DNA from: Bryobacterales bacterium
GTDB lineage: Bacteria > Acidobacteriota > Terriglobia > Bryobacterales > Bryobacteraceae
Reading direction: 5' to 3'
NCBI GenBank assembly: GCA_016789905.1
Contig: JAEUQC010000130.1
Location: forward strand, 186,001-250,000
DNA: 64,000 bases
Shown here: piece by piece, positions 51,410 to 61,491 of the stretch
Position numbering within the stretch: the stretch's first letter is position 1
How the letters are laid out: each line of letters opens with the position of its first letter
Made by a program: the position numbers and the translations under genes
The notes under the pieces: generated by a model
Told to the model about the DNA's origin: nothing
The model's input: the letters and a program-made list of their open reading frames with translations, nothing else
Databases searched by the model: none

Positions 51410-51649
51410 GAGACACCGCAAATACAGCCACAGCGCCTAAGCGATTGAGACATACTGCCGCCTCAGGCATACAGCCCCCCGCCTGCCGGGTCGCTGCGAA
51501 CCGACTAGTAAGAGAGAAGTTGACCTGAGTATGCCATCAGGGTACCACCTTATGTAGGCAAATGTATTCGCGCGATCTGATATCGGAATTCGCCTTAGTG
51601 CTGAAGTAAGGTTCCCGGCAGCGGAAAGCGGATCTGCTTCGTGGCAGCG

Positions 51650-52528
51650 TTACGTTTCCAAGGTGACTAGCGGCGCGTTGCCGGCGGGGACGGGGCTCAG
51701 TGCGTTGAGCAGGGAGGTAAGGGAAGCGGCTGCGGCGGACTGGGGCCCGGCGGAGCAGACAACGGGCATTTCCGCCATGATCAGCGAGCGAAGGCCGGTC
51801 ACCCGCTGGGCGTATCTGGGGGCTGGCATGCGGGAATCAAACTGGAGCAACTCCATCTCGCACGCGAAACGCGGGTCATAGTAGGACGGGAGCGATTCCC
51901 CCCGGAGGCTGGCCTTTTTCGCGCCCAGGCGCTGAAGAATGGAGGAGGAGGCATGGCGCGTGGTGGCTGTGCTGAGGCCGATCGTACCGCCGAGAAGCTC
52001 GCCCAGCGCAAACATGTACAGCACGCTATTCAAGGCGTGTCTGGTATTGCGAGCCGCATCGGCGACGCACCAGCCGCCAAGTTCGGCGAAGAGCGCGCCG
52101 CGTTGCCTGGCAAGGCAGATCGCATTCTCAACGACACGCTCCACTTTTGGCCGCCAGAGAGGCGACTGTGCCAACGCCGATTTCGCCGCCGCGGTGGACG
52201 CAAACCGGGGCACCGGCGCGGAGTGGTAACGCGCGCAACCCACAATTCCGCCGTTCTCATCGCGAATGACCAGGTGCCAGCTCTCGTTGTCGACTGGCTG
52301 CAGGTGTCGGCCGTCGGAGGTGAGATCGTTTTCGCGGATCGCGCCATCGGCAAGGTAGGACCTGCCGCGAAACCGTTGTACGTCGCCGAGCAGGGCTGTG
52401 TGTTCGTCCGGGGCGAATGTGGCGCGGAGGAAGCGATGGCCGGGGCCCCAACCGGAGGGCGCGATGAGCACATGATTGCGCAGTTCTTCTCCGCGGTGTC
52501 CGGAGCGTAAATGGCAAACAGGCATCAT
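51650..52528 (-). CDS. GNAT-like acyltransferase, possibly N-acyl amino acid synthase
   Basis: About 292 aa from ATG 52528 (GGAAG 5 nt upstream). The order of motifs suits the LuxI/FeeM-like acyltransferase group: FRGRSYLADGAIRENDLTSD, DNESWHLVIRDENGGIVGCA, RYHSAPVPRF, then LGGWCVADAARNTRHALNSV, YMFALGELLGGTIGLSTATT, SSILQRLGAKKA. PEP-CTERM/exosortase loci often encode an N-acyl amino acid synthase of this type. Here the gene sits 650 nt upstream of a PEP-CTERM gene on the same strand. The family call is by eye and tentative; another GNAT role is possible. Confidence 0.6.
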   Translation of the reverse strand: MMPVCHLRSGHRGEELRNHVLIAPSGWGPGHRFLRATFAPDEHTALLGDVQRFRGRSYLADGAIRENDLTSDGRHLQPVDNESWHLVIRDENGGIVGCARYHSAPVPRFASTAAAKSALAQSPLWRPKVERVVENAICLARQRGALFAELGGWCVADAARNTRHALNSVLYMFALGELLGGTIGLSTATTRHASSSILQRLGAKKASLRGESLPSYYDPRFACEMELLQFDSRMPAPRYAQRVTGLRSLIMAEMPVVCSAGPQSAAAASLTSLLNALSPVPAGNAPLVTLET

Positions 52529-53128
52529 GGAAACTTCCAATTCTTGCCGGAGTCGGCTTTGGGTAACGGCGCCCACGCCCTTCTTTCGGAAGGACGGCTT
52601 CGCGAGCTGGATATCACGGAGGATCCAGGAACGTCAGCTTAGAGGGATTTGCTACTGTATCGTCGGGAAACCGGCAAAGGATTATGCTGCCGGGCGAAAA
52701 ACGAGGTCACTGGCGTGCACTTCGTGCGGGGGCCGGCGGATGCCTAAACGGTCCGGGCTCCGGGACTGCGGGAATTGCTTTCAGGTCGGCTGGTGATCAT
52801 TCCGTGCATGGATTGTTCGGATTGGTCTTGCGGAACAGTCCAATGGAGCAATTCGTGGACCACCCGCGACGCTTACCGCCGTCGCGGACACAAGTTGATT
52901 GCAATCAACATTTTTCCACGTTCACAGACGGCGCGGCGGCGGGGGCGGAATTGGAGCGGTAACAATTGCCAGGTAGATTTTCCAACACGGCGAGACGGGA
53001 GAACCCAACCGCGCTGGATGCAGAAGTCTGCGCGGAGGTCTTACGAGTACGAGGGCCGGGAGGAAGCCGAAGGGCGTCCGTCGGAGTTCAGTTGTACGGC
53101 AATTTGAGGGATGATGAAGTAGTTTCGC
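52529..53128. other. 600-nt intergenic region with hairpins
   Basis: Between divergent genes, no supported CDS. Structures: CCGGCA/TGCCGG (52671-52693); CCGCGAC/GTCGCGG (52864-52887); a 16-bp palindrome (52894-52909). The plus frame 52775-53107 and short Cys-containing frames are probably chance. Both flanking genes need promoters here. Confidence 0.45.
52864..52909 (+). promoter_or_regulatory. Tandem hairpins with 16-bp palindrome and T-run
   Basis: CCGCGAC (52864-52870) pairs with GTCGCGG (52881-52887). Six nt later comes GTTGATTGCAATCAAC (52894-52909), a perfect 16-bp palindrome followed by ATTTTT. Read as RNA on the plus strand it would be a hairpin with U-run, a terminator for a short transcript. 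Read as DNA it is a good dimer-binding site. Confidence 0.5.
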
Positions 53129-54192
53129 ATGTTGCCGCGTAGACAGTTTTTGGCGCTGGGGGCGGGCGTGGCGGTGTATGCCGGGCCGCTGGAGGACCGC
53201 ATTCGCCGGATTGAAGCGTTATGGCGGCCGGCGGCGGCGATGGCGGAACGCAAGACGCCAGCCGTTTCGGTGGCCGTGATCCGGGATGGAGCCGTGGAAT
53301 GGGCGCGAACCTACGGGGTGGGTGCGAGCACGGGAACAATGTTTCAGGCCGCGTCGATCAGCAAACCAGTATCGGCGATGGCGGCGCTGCACATGGCCCA
53401 GTTCGGCAACTTCGGGCTCGATGAGGATGTGAACGAAAAACTGACGGCGTGGAAGGTGCCGGAGAACGAGTTCACGACGTCGAAAAAAGTGACGGTGCGA
53501 GGGATTCTAAGCCACACCGCGGGACTGACGGTGCATGGGTTTCCCGGGTATGGAGAGAGCGATACGGTGCCGACGGTGCGGCAGGTGCTGGACGGAGAGG
53601 CGCCGGCGAATACGAAGCCGGTGCGCGTGGACGCCGCGCCCGGTTCGCTGTACCGGTATTCGGGCGGCGGGTACACGGTGTTGCAACTGCTGTTAACGGA
53701 GCGGTTTCAACGTTCCTTTCCGGACCTGATGCAGCGGATTGTACTGAGCCGGCTGGGAATGCACAACAGCACGTTCGCGCAGCCGCTGCCGCCGGAGCGG
53801 GCGGCGCGGACGGCGGTGGGTTTTCACGAGACCGGGCGATCGTATACTGGCGGCTGGCACACGTATCCAGAGATGGCGGCGGCGGGGCTATGGACGACGC
53901 CGACGGATTTGAGCCTGTTCGCGATCGCGGTGGCGCGCGCGGTGATGGGGGAATCGAATAAGATCGTGGAACGCGCGATGGCGGAACTGATGATTATTCC
54001 GCACATCGGGCGGCACGGGCTCGGCTTCGTGGGAGCGCAGGGATGGTTCGGGCATGGGGGCGCCAACGCGGGCTACCGGTGTGAACTCATCTGCCGCGCG
54101 GACGCGAGCGCGGGGGCCGTGATTATGACCAACTCCGATAGCGGCGGGCCGCTGATACGGCCCCTGCTGGCGGCGATAGCGCAGGAATCCAA

Positions 54193-54211
<19 letters not shown>
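53129..54211 (+). CDS. Serine hydrolase, class C beta-lactamase-like
   Basis: 360-aa exported hydrolase with Tat-like signal (MLPRRQFLALGAGVAVYAG). Catalytic motif S-x-x-K at 76-79 (FQAASISKPVSAMAALHMAQ), Tyr motif YRYSGGGYTVLQLLL, and HGG-type third motif WFGHGGANAGYRCELICRAD. Such penicillin-binding-protein-like enzymes are esterases, D-aminopeptidases or beta-lactamases; the real substrate is not known. The next gene, a D-aminoacylase-like amidohydrolase, overlaps by 19 nt, suggesting both act on D-amino-acid-containing compounds. Confidence 0.9.
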
Positions 54212-55802
<1,591 letters not shown>

Positions 55803-55809
<7 letters not shown>

Positions 55810-56648
55810 GTGGGGCGGTCCTTGCCGGCGACGGCCCACTTGCCGAAGGGTTTCAAAAGGCTTTCCGCGCCGATGCGGAGCAGAACCATATCCGACGGGC
55901 CCTGGAAGAATGTGAACCCCTGCTTAATGCCTTCCTGAATCTGGGCGGCGTTGGCGACGGGGCGGCCGACGGGGAGACCGTTCTTTTTCGCGGCGGCGAT
56001 GATCTTTTCCATGGCGGCGCGGTGGGAAGGGTGGTCCTGATTGCCGCGCAGGCCGAGCGAGTAGCTGAGGTCGTTGGCGCCGATGAAGAGAACGTCGATG
56101 CCCGGTGTAGCGGCGATTTCTTCAATCTTCTCCACCGCGCTCACTTCTTCGATAATGACGATGACGAGCGCGTTCTGATCCATGAAATCGGCGTAGCCCT
56201 CCGGGGCGGGCCAACGGAAAGTGGCGAGGGCGGGGCCGGAGCCGCGCCGGCCGGCGGGCGGGTATTTAGCGCTGGCGACGGCTTGTTTGGCGAGGGCCGG
56301 CGTTGAGGTGAACGGGAAGACAACGCCGATGGCGCCGATATCGAGCGCGCGTTTGGCGGTCCAGAGTTCGTTTACAGGGACGCGGATAAAGGGAAGCGCC
56401 TTCAGGCCCCGGGTGGCGAGAATCATATTGCGCGCCGTTTCAAGCGTAATGGGCGAGTGCTCCATTTCGATCCAAAGAAAATCGAACCCCATGCCGGCGG
56501 TCTGCGCGGCGACCTCAGGGCTGGCCACGGTGATGGTAGCGCCGATCACCGGCTTCCCCTCCTTGAGCAGCTTCTTCACGGGGTTTTCCCACTGGCCTTG
56601 CGCCAACAGGGCGCAGGCGGAAAGGGCTAGGAGGGGCAGCGTTCGCAT
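55803..56648 (-). CDS. HpcH/HpaI aldolase family protein, exported
   Basis: 281-aa class II aldolase of the HpcH/HpaI (2,4-dihydroxyhept-2-ene-dioate aldolase) family. Signal MRTLPLLALSACALLAQ, then KPVIGATITVASPEVAAQTA, MGFDFLWIEMEHSPITLETA, FIRVPVNELWTAKRALDIGA, VVFPFTSTPALAKQAVASAK, VIIEEVSAVEKIEEIAATPG and DVLFIGANDLSYSLGLRGN. The metal Glu/Asp and Arg are in place. An N-terminal signal is unusual for an enzyme of this family and recurs for isomerase-type enzymes in this window. It converges on the amidohydrolase gene with a 7-nt overlap. Confidence 0.9.
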
Positions 56649-56693
56649 AGGCTGAATACGCTATCACAGGCTGTGCATAGTATGGTTGGAGTG

Positions 56694-57254
56694 ATGAGGA
56701 TTCGAGCCGTTCCGATGGTCTTGTTCGTGCTGGGCCTCGGGGCGCAGCCCGCGGCCGTCACCAAAATGCTGGGTCTGTTCGGGGAATTGAACCAGGCCCA
56801 GTCGACAAAACGCAAGGTGCGGTTTCACTTGACCGAGGCCGAGGTGAATGAGTATCTGCGGCACGCCTGGACTGTGAACCCGCGCCCTGGGCTGGACCGC
56901 ATGACGGTGAAGTTCTTTCCGGGCAATTATGTTTCGACATTCACGGTGATCGATTTCGACATGGTGGAGCAGGCGCGGCCGGGAACGGTGCCGATGTTGC
57001 TGAAACCCGTGCTGAGCGGGAAGAAGGAAGTATGGGTCGACGTGCGATTGAACACGAGCGGGGGCGTGGGCACATTCGCGGTGGAAAAGGCCTATTTTCA
57101 GAGCATCCGGCTGCCGGCGTTCATGGTGGAGAAGATGATAAACGTAGTGGGCGCGCGGCAGCGGGAGAAGTTCGACACGAGCAAGCCGGTGCCATTGCCG
57201 TTCGGGTTGAGACAGATTGCTACAGGAGATAAAACCGTTTCGGGAGAAAACTAA
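56694..57254 (+). CDS. Secreted hypothetical protein, possible lipid-binding fold
   Basis: About 186 aa. Signal-like N-terminus (RAVPMVLFVLGLGAQPAAVT). The start is uncertain: ATG 56694 is only 2 nt after a GGAG; in-frame ATGs at 56682 and 56715 are options. The mature part, with VRFHLTEAEVNEYLRHAWTV, FFPGNYVSTFTVIDFDMVEQ and LPAFMVEKMINVVGARQREK, recalls YpmS/DUF2993-like tubular lipid-binding domains. This is a weak guess. It is 5 nt ahead of the next secreted protein gene. Confidence 0.7.
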   Translation: MRIRAVPMVLFVLGLGAQPAAVTKMLGLFGELNQAQSTKRKVRFHLTEAEVNEYLRHAWTVNPRPGLDRMTVKFFPGNYVSTFTVIDFDMVEQARPGTVPMLLKPVLSGKKEVWVDVRLNTSGGVGTFAVEKAYFQSIRLPAFMVEKMINVVGARQREKFDTSKPVPLPFGLRQIATGDKTVSGEN

Positions 57255-57259
57255 TTAGA

Positions 57260-58012
57260 ATGTCTTGTATGAAATTGCATCGCCTGATTGGAGCAGCGGC
57301 GCTTCTGGCGTCGGCCTCGTTTGCGCAGGATACGCTGGTTGTGGACCGCGGATTGCCGCGCGCAAATTGGAATGACGACGCCGGCGTGACGGCGCGTGCG
57401 AACGTGCGGTGGACGCTGTATAGCCAGGGATTTGTGGGCGATGACTTCGTTGTGGGGAAGGCCGGCGAGCGGTGGGTGGTGAATACGCTACGCGTGTGGG
57501 CGGTGCCGGGCGCGTTTGGGGAAGATCCGGCGGCGCTGGGGGATGTGTATCAGGATGTGCGGCTGTATGTGGGCGCGGAGGGCGACGACCTGACGCCGGT
57601 GGTTTCGGGCCGTCTGGCGCGCGGGTCGAACGAAGTGGATGGCGCCGATATTGTGATCAGCGAAGCCGCGGACGTGCCGCGCTATGAGAATTTTGGGGCG
57701 GAACTCAAGATCTATCAGGTGGAATTCCGGAACCTGAATCTGCGCGTGGAGGGTGGCAAGCGGTACCGGTTTGGAGCGTGGGGGCTTGGCCGGGCGACCG
57801 GCGAAAAAGGGGAAGTGTACCCGTGGTTCACGCATGGTTCGAACGCGGCGCAGGGCGAGGCCCCGGCCGATGGCGCCGATGGGCGGCTGCTGCTGTTTGA
57901 GGCGGCGGGCCGCTATGCGAAAGAGTATGACGCGACGGGCGCGGCATGGAACAAGAGCTCGGATCTGAACGTGCAGATCTGGGCGCGGCCGGCGAATTCG
58001 CGCGGGCGCTAA
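57260..58012 (+). CDS. Secreted hypothetical protein
   Basis: 250-aa protein with signal peptide (LIGAAALLASASFAQ). The mature part is beta-rich with many acidic and aromatic residues: GLPRANWNDDAGVTARANVR, WTLYSQGFVGDDFVVGKAGE, RWVVNTLRVWAVPGAFGEDP, VEGGKRYRFGAWGLGRATGE, YPWFTHGSNAAQGEAPADGA. It resembles a jelly-roll module as in many acidobacterial exported proteins. No catalytic motif. Cotranscribed with the preceding gene; converges on the ThuA gene. Confidence 0.75.
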   Translation: MSCMKLHRLIGAAALLASASFAQDTLVVDRGLPRANWNDDAGVTARANVRWTLYSQGFVGDDFVVGKAGERWVVNTLRVWAVPGAFGEDPAALGDVYQDVRLYVGAEGDDLTPVVSGRLARGSNEVDGADIVISEAADVPRYENFGAELKIYQVEFRNLNLRVEGGKRYRFGAWGLGRATGEKGEVYPWFTHGSNAAQGEAPADGADGRLLLFEAAGRYAKEYDATGAAWNKSSDLNVQIWARPANSRGR

Positions 58013-58013
58013 G

Positions 58014-58817
58014 TTACTTGATAAACCCGGAAGCGGGCGGCTGATAGGGCGCGGGCCAATCGGCGTTGGCGCCTTTGGCGGGGATCTTGCGGCCCAGGGC
58101 CCAGAGGATACCGTTGAGGGCGAGACGGCGGAAATCAGGGTTGCGGAAATCTTCCGGGTGGCCGGCGGTGGTGAAGAAGACGCGGCGCTTGCCTTCCTGC
58201 TTCACCCAGGCGAGTGGCTGCGGGCCGTCGTCGCGACCGTTCTGCGGGTTGATGGCGTGGCCAGTAAGCAACGGGATGCAGGGGCCGTGCAGCGGGTTGA
58301 CGCTGTAGAGCCAACTAGGGAGAGTCAAGTTGGGGTTGACGCCGTTCAACACCTCATGATCGTTGGCTCTTTCGGATCTGGTGGTGGAGAGGTGGCCGTG
58401 GTGGCGCGTCCATTTCGCGCCAAACGCGCGGAGGGAGAAGGCATCGTTTTCCACTTCATGAACGCTGCCCTTGGGGTACTTCAGGCTGTGCGTGGCGGTG
58501 CGGAATCCGGCCATGGGGCGGCCCGATTTTTCGTAAGCAAGGATGGCCTGCAACTGGTCCTCGGGCAGTTCACGCCAGCGCAGGAAGAAGACGGCCAGAT
58601 CGGCGTCCTTTAGCGCTTCCAGGCCTTCGATGTTGTTGTTCACCTGCGGGCGGGGCCGGGCGTACAGGACCTGTGTGGCGACATTGTGATGCTTTTCCAA
58701 TAGGGCCGCGAGGGCGGGCATGGTGTACTCGCTGCGGTATTCGTCGTCACCGGTGACGAAAACGATCTTGGGCTTCGGCGGCGGGAAAAGGGCGGCGAGG
58801 AGGGTGCGTCTAAACAA
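58014..58817 (-). CDS. ThuA-like (trehalose utilization) protein
   Basis: About 267 aa. TTG 58817 was chosen because GGAG lies 6 nt upstream; it overlaps the isomerase stop by 8 nt. ThuA/class I glutamine-amidotransferase-like fold: KPKIVFVTGDDEYRSEYTMP, LEALKDADLAVFFLRWRELP, IEGL and AYEKSGRPMAGFRTATHSLK, FGAKWTRHHGHLSTTRS, NPLHGPCIPLLTGHAINPQN, GRDDGPQPLAWVKQEGKRRV, FFTTAGHPEDFRNPDFRRL. The role of ThuA domains is unclear; ThuA in rhizobia acts in trehalose catabolism. A short hydrophobic N-terminus may be a signal or anchor. Confidence 0.86.
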   Translation of the reverse strand: MFRRTLLAALFPPPKPKIVFVTGDDEYRSEYTMPALAALLEKHHNVATQVLYARPRPQVNNNIEGLEALKDADLAVFFLRWRELPEDQLQAILAYEKSGRPMAGFRTATHSLKYPKGSVHEVENDAFSLRAFGAKWTRHHGHLSTTRSERANDHEVLNGVNPNLTLPSWLYSVNPLHGPCIPLLTGHAINPQNGRDDGPQPLAWVKQEGKRRVFFTTAGHPEDFRNPDFRRLALNGILWALGRKIPAKGANADWPAPYQPPASGFIK

Positions 58818-59700
58818 AACTGACTCCGATCTGCGCGGCAACCTTTCGAATGTAGGTTGCGCCCTCAAGATACTCGTCGGCGCCCTTCAGGTGTTCGAGC
58901 ATGAGCGGGGCGTCGATGGCGGTGAGCGCCTTCAAATAGGGCCGGTAGTCGAGTTCGCCGCGGCCGGGGATGACCTCAATGAAATGCACGTTCATCTCCG
59001 GCGTCCAGGCGAGATCCTTGGCGTGGCACGATACGATGTACCGGCCGAGTTTGGAGAAAAGTTCGTTGGTAAGGGCGGCGTTGTTGTAGTACTTTTCAGG
59101 GCTGTTGATGGCGTTGCAGACGTCGATGTGGACGGCGAAACCGGGGCGCTGAATGGCCTTGATGAGCGCCAGGTAGCGGTCGGCCGATTCGGGCATGCAC
59201 CAGCCCATGATTTCAAGGGCGAATTTGGCGCGTTTGGGCTTCACGGCGTCGATCACCTTGCGGCAGTTTTCCACCGTCGCGTCAAAGAAGGCCTTTGAGA
59301 AATTGTCCTTGTGCGGGCCGTACCAGACCTTCGGATTGAAGCTGCCGGCGATATCGACGCAGCAGCGGGCGCCTACCGCGTCAGCAAGGGCCATGCGGCT
59401 GATGACGTAATCGAGATTAGCCTTGCGCGTGGCAGGGTCCGGATCGAGCATGTTTTTCCATGCGCCGACTTCGGCGATAAGGACGTTCTCGGCCTGAAAA
59501 GCCTTTTCGGCGGCGGTGGCGTCCTTGATGTCGATGTTGGGGCAATAGGCGGCGGCGTAGCCGAGGCGGCGATGTTCGCGGGCGAGTTCGCGCGGGTCAG
59601 TGGACTTGAGGTATATTGGGCCGCCCAGACGGACCGGAAGCTGGCTGGCGGCGGAAAGGGCGGCGGGCGCGGCGAGGAAGCAACGGCGGGAAAGATCCAT
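58810..59700 (-). CDS. Exported sugar phosphate isomerase/epimerase-like TIM-barrel protein
   Basis: 296-aa protein with Tat signal (MDLSRRCFLAAPAALSAASQ) and a xylose-isomerase-like barrel (PF01261 type): HRRLGYAAAYCPNIDIKDAT, ENVLIAEVGAWKNMLDPDPA, DAVGARCCVDIAGSFNPKVW, KRAKFALEIMGWCMPESADR, PGFAVHIDVCNAINSPEKYY, YIVSCHAKDLAWTPEMNVHF, IEVIPGRGELDYRPYLKALT. Metal-binding Glu/Asp/His/Glu are plausible. It is a paralogue in type, though not closely similar, of the one at 24.9 kb. Operon with ThuA gene; this pairing occurs in Planctomycetes and Acidobacteria. Confidence 0.9.
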   Translation of the reverse strand: MDLSRRCFLAAPAALSAASQLPVRLGGPIYLKSTDPRELAREHRRLGYAAAYCPNIDIKDATAAEKAFQAENVLIAEVGAWKNMLDPDPATRKANLDYVISRMALADAVGARCCVDIAGSFNPKVWYGPHKDNFSKAFFDATVENCRKVIDAVKPKRAKFALEIMGWCMPESADRYLALIKAIQRPGFAVHIDVCNAINSPEKYYNNAALTNELFSKLGRYIVSCHAKDLAWTPEMNVHFIEVIPGRGELDYRPYLKALTAIDAPLMLEHLKGADEYLEGATYIRKVAAQIGVSFV

Positions 59701-59735
59701 TTGGCTGTGAGTTTATACTAAGATGGCTGCTGACG

Positions 59736-60152
59736 ATGGCGGCGCCTGGAACCATTCGCGCGCTAGTGAGCCGGCGCCCCTTGGGGGCGTGGCTCCTCGT
59801 GCTGTTTTTATTGGCGCAACTGGCACCCATTGCGGCGCTGGCGGCCACTGAGAGCATGGCGGGAATGGCCTGCTGCAAGCATGGCCACGACTCCTGCTGC
59901 CGCCGCAAGCCGATGCGGGCGGCGCCCGCGTTTCGCGCCGGGCATCCGTGCGGGATGTCTTGCGCGGGCACGCCGACCGTGGCGGGCCACGATCCGGGAA
60001 CGGTAGTGGCCCCGTTGGCGATTGTGGCGGCTGTCTTCGTGGAGTTGCCGGCGGCGGAAGCGCGGTTAGCGCGGTTGGCAAAAGGGTACGACGCGGCGCT
60101 GTTTCAACGTCCCCCTCCTGTTTTCGTTTCGTCCTTTGCTGTGTGTTCGTAG
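59736..60152 (+). CDS. Small Cys/His-rich secreted or membrane protein
   Basis: About 138 aa from ATG 59736. A hydrophobic N-terminal segment (LGAWLLVLFLLAQLAPIAAL) is followed by a cluster MACCKHGHDSCCRRKP and GHPCGMSCAGTP, with nine Cys/His-type ligands close together, suggestive of soft-metal (copper, zinc) binding. A second hydrophobic stretch (VVAPLAIVAAVFVELPAAEA) follows. No family recognised (DUF2946-like proteins have a similar look). It is 28 nt ahead of a sialidase-fold gene that carries a CPCC motif. Confidence 0.7.
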   Translation: MAAPGTIRALVSRRPLGAWLLVLFLLAQLAPIAALAATESMAGMACCKHGHDSCCRRKPMRAAPAFRAGHPCGMSCAGTPTVAGHDPGTVVAPLAIVAAVFVELPAAEARLARLAKGYDAALFQRPPPVFVSSFAVCS

Positions 60153-60180
60153 GGATTGGAAACGTATCAGGAGAGTTCGC

Positions 60181-61440
60181 ATGTTTCGTTTGGCATTGAC
60201 GGTGGCCGCGTGCGCGGCCGTATTGACTGGCGCGGAAGGCAAGAGCGCCCCGCAGAGTTTTTCGGCTTCCTTTGAGCCGGAGGTGCAATCGCTGGGGCCG
60301 GGCAAGAGTCCGAAGTTCTATGCCCGCCGCGCACATGGCCTGATGATGATCAAAACCGTTCCGGCGGCGGGGGGAGGGGCGGACTTGATCTTTCAATCGT
60401 CGCCCGACCTGGGCGAAAGCTTCGCCGAGACGATGCGCGTGAATAACATGGCGGGCGAGGTGTACGACCACGGCGAGAACTCGCCGCAGTTGCTGACTTC
60501 GCCGGATGAATCGACCATGTACGCGGTGTGGAACGGACGGGACCCGAAGAACCCGGAGGCGAGCGGCATCCGCTTTTCCAAGGCCGGCACCATGCGGACC
60601 GTGTGGAGCCCGGCGGTGACCGTGAACGACGACGGAAAGCCGGTGTCTCATTCATTTCAGACGGCCGCGGTGGCGCCGGATGGGACGATCTATATCGCCT
60701 GGCTGGACGGGCGCGACGGGCGCGCATCCACCGATGGCGCTACCGGCGGAACGACATCGATCTACATGACCAAATCCACCGACGGTGGAAGGACGTGGGC
60801 GAAGAATGTTCGCGTCAGCACCAATGTCTGCCCCTGTTGCCGGGTGACGTGGGGCTTCGTGAATGGAAAAGTGCTGATCGCCTGGCGCTACGTGGAGGCG
60901 GGCGATATTCGCGACATCTACATGGCCGCTTCCGACGATAAGGGAGAAACGTGGGGGAAGGCGGCGCCGGTGTTTAAGGACGGCTGGAAGATCAAGGGCT
61001 GCCCGCATGTGGGCCCGGCGATGGCGGTGATGAACGGAAAGCTGTACGTGACGTGGTTTACCGAGGGCTCGAACCAGCCGGCCATCTATATGGCCGTTTC
61101 AAGCGATGGCGGGAAGACGTTCGCGCCGCGCACGAAGCTCAGCGTGGGAACAACCGATCCGACGCATCCGCAAATTGTGGTGAACGAAGACCGGTTGGCC
61201 GTGGTGTTCCAGGCGCGGGACGCAAAGGTGAAGGGCGGCTGGGGAAAGATGGGCGTCTACTACCGCGAGGTTCACACCGATGGGGCGATGAGCCCGCTGG
61301 TCCGCGCGGGGGAAGGAAAAGGCACGCTAACGTATCCGACGGCGCAGCTTGGGTTGAGCGGCCGCATCTTCCTGGGCTGGACGGAAACGGTGGAAGGCGA
61401 AGGGAAAGCCATGCTGCTGCGGGGCCGGCTGGAAAAATAG
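60181..61440 (+). CDS. Sialidase-fold (BNR repeat) exported protein with CPCC motif
   Basis: About 419 aa from ATG 60181 (AGGAG 7 nt upstream). Signal peptide (MFRLALTVAACAAVLTGAEG). Six-bladed propeller with BNR/Asp-box repeats: SSPDLGESFAETMRV, MTKSTDGGRTWAKNVRV, MAASDDKGETWGKAAPV, AVSSDGGKTFAPRTKL. The motif VCPCCRVTWG in blade three and GCPHVGPAMA are unlike true sialidases and the catalytic Arg triad is not evident. So it is probably a metal- or redox-related propeller, not a neuraminidase. The preceding small Cys/His-rich gene is likely cotranscribed and supports a shared metal role. Confidence 0.82.
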   Translation: MFRLALTVAACAAVLTGAEGKSAPQSFSASFEPEVQSLGPGKSPKFYARRAHGLMMIKTVPAAGGGADLIFQSSPDLGESFAETMRVNNMAGEVYDHGENSPQLLTSPDESTMYAVWNGRDPKNPEASGIRFSKAGTMRTVWSPAVTVNDDGKPVSHSFQTAAVAPDGTIYIAWLDGRDGRASTDGATGGTTSIYMTKSTDGGRTWAKNVRVSTNVCPCCRVTWGFVNGKVLIAWRYVEAGDIRDIYMAASDDKGETWGKAAPVFKDGWKIKGCPHVGPAMAVMNGKLYVTWFTEGSNQPAIYMAVSSDGGKTFAPRTKLSVGTTDPTHPQIVVNEDRLAVVFQARDAKVKGGWGKMGVYYREVHTDGAMSPLVRAGEGKGTLTYPTAQLGLSGRIFLGWTETVEGEGKAMLLRGRLEK

Positions 61441-61491
61441 GCTAAAACATTTTCTCCCATTTTTGTTAATCTGATCGCGGAGGGTATTCCT

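Larger units (their letters stand above)
50996..51649. other. 654-nt intergenic region with several hairpins
   Basis: No gene that I can support; short frames on both strands are not protein-like. Near the PEP-CTERM gene TGTGCC/GGCACA (51113-51133) forms a hairpin that would lie in its mRNA leader. The terminator and three-way junction are listed separately. TTGACC (51518 region) with TACCAC 17 nt later is a weak plus-strand promoter look-alike. Confidence 0.45.

Noticed and set aside
52775..53107. 110-codon frame with Cys residues
   Set aside because: Composition not protein-like, no Shine-Dalgarno, covers hairpins; also no homology recognised.
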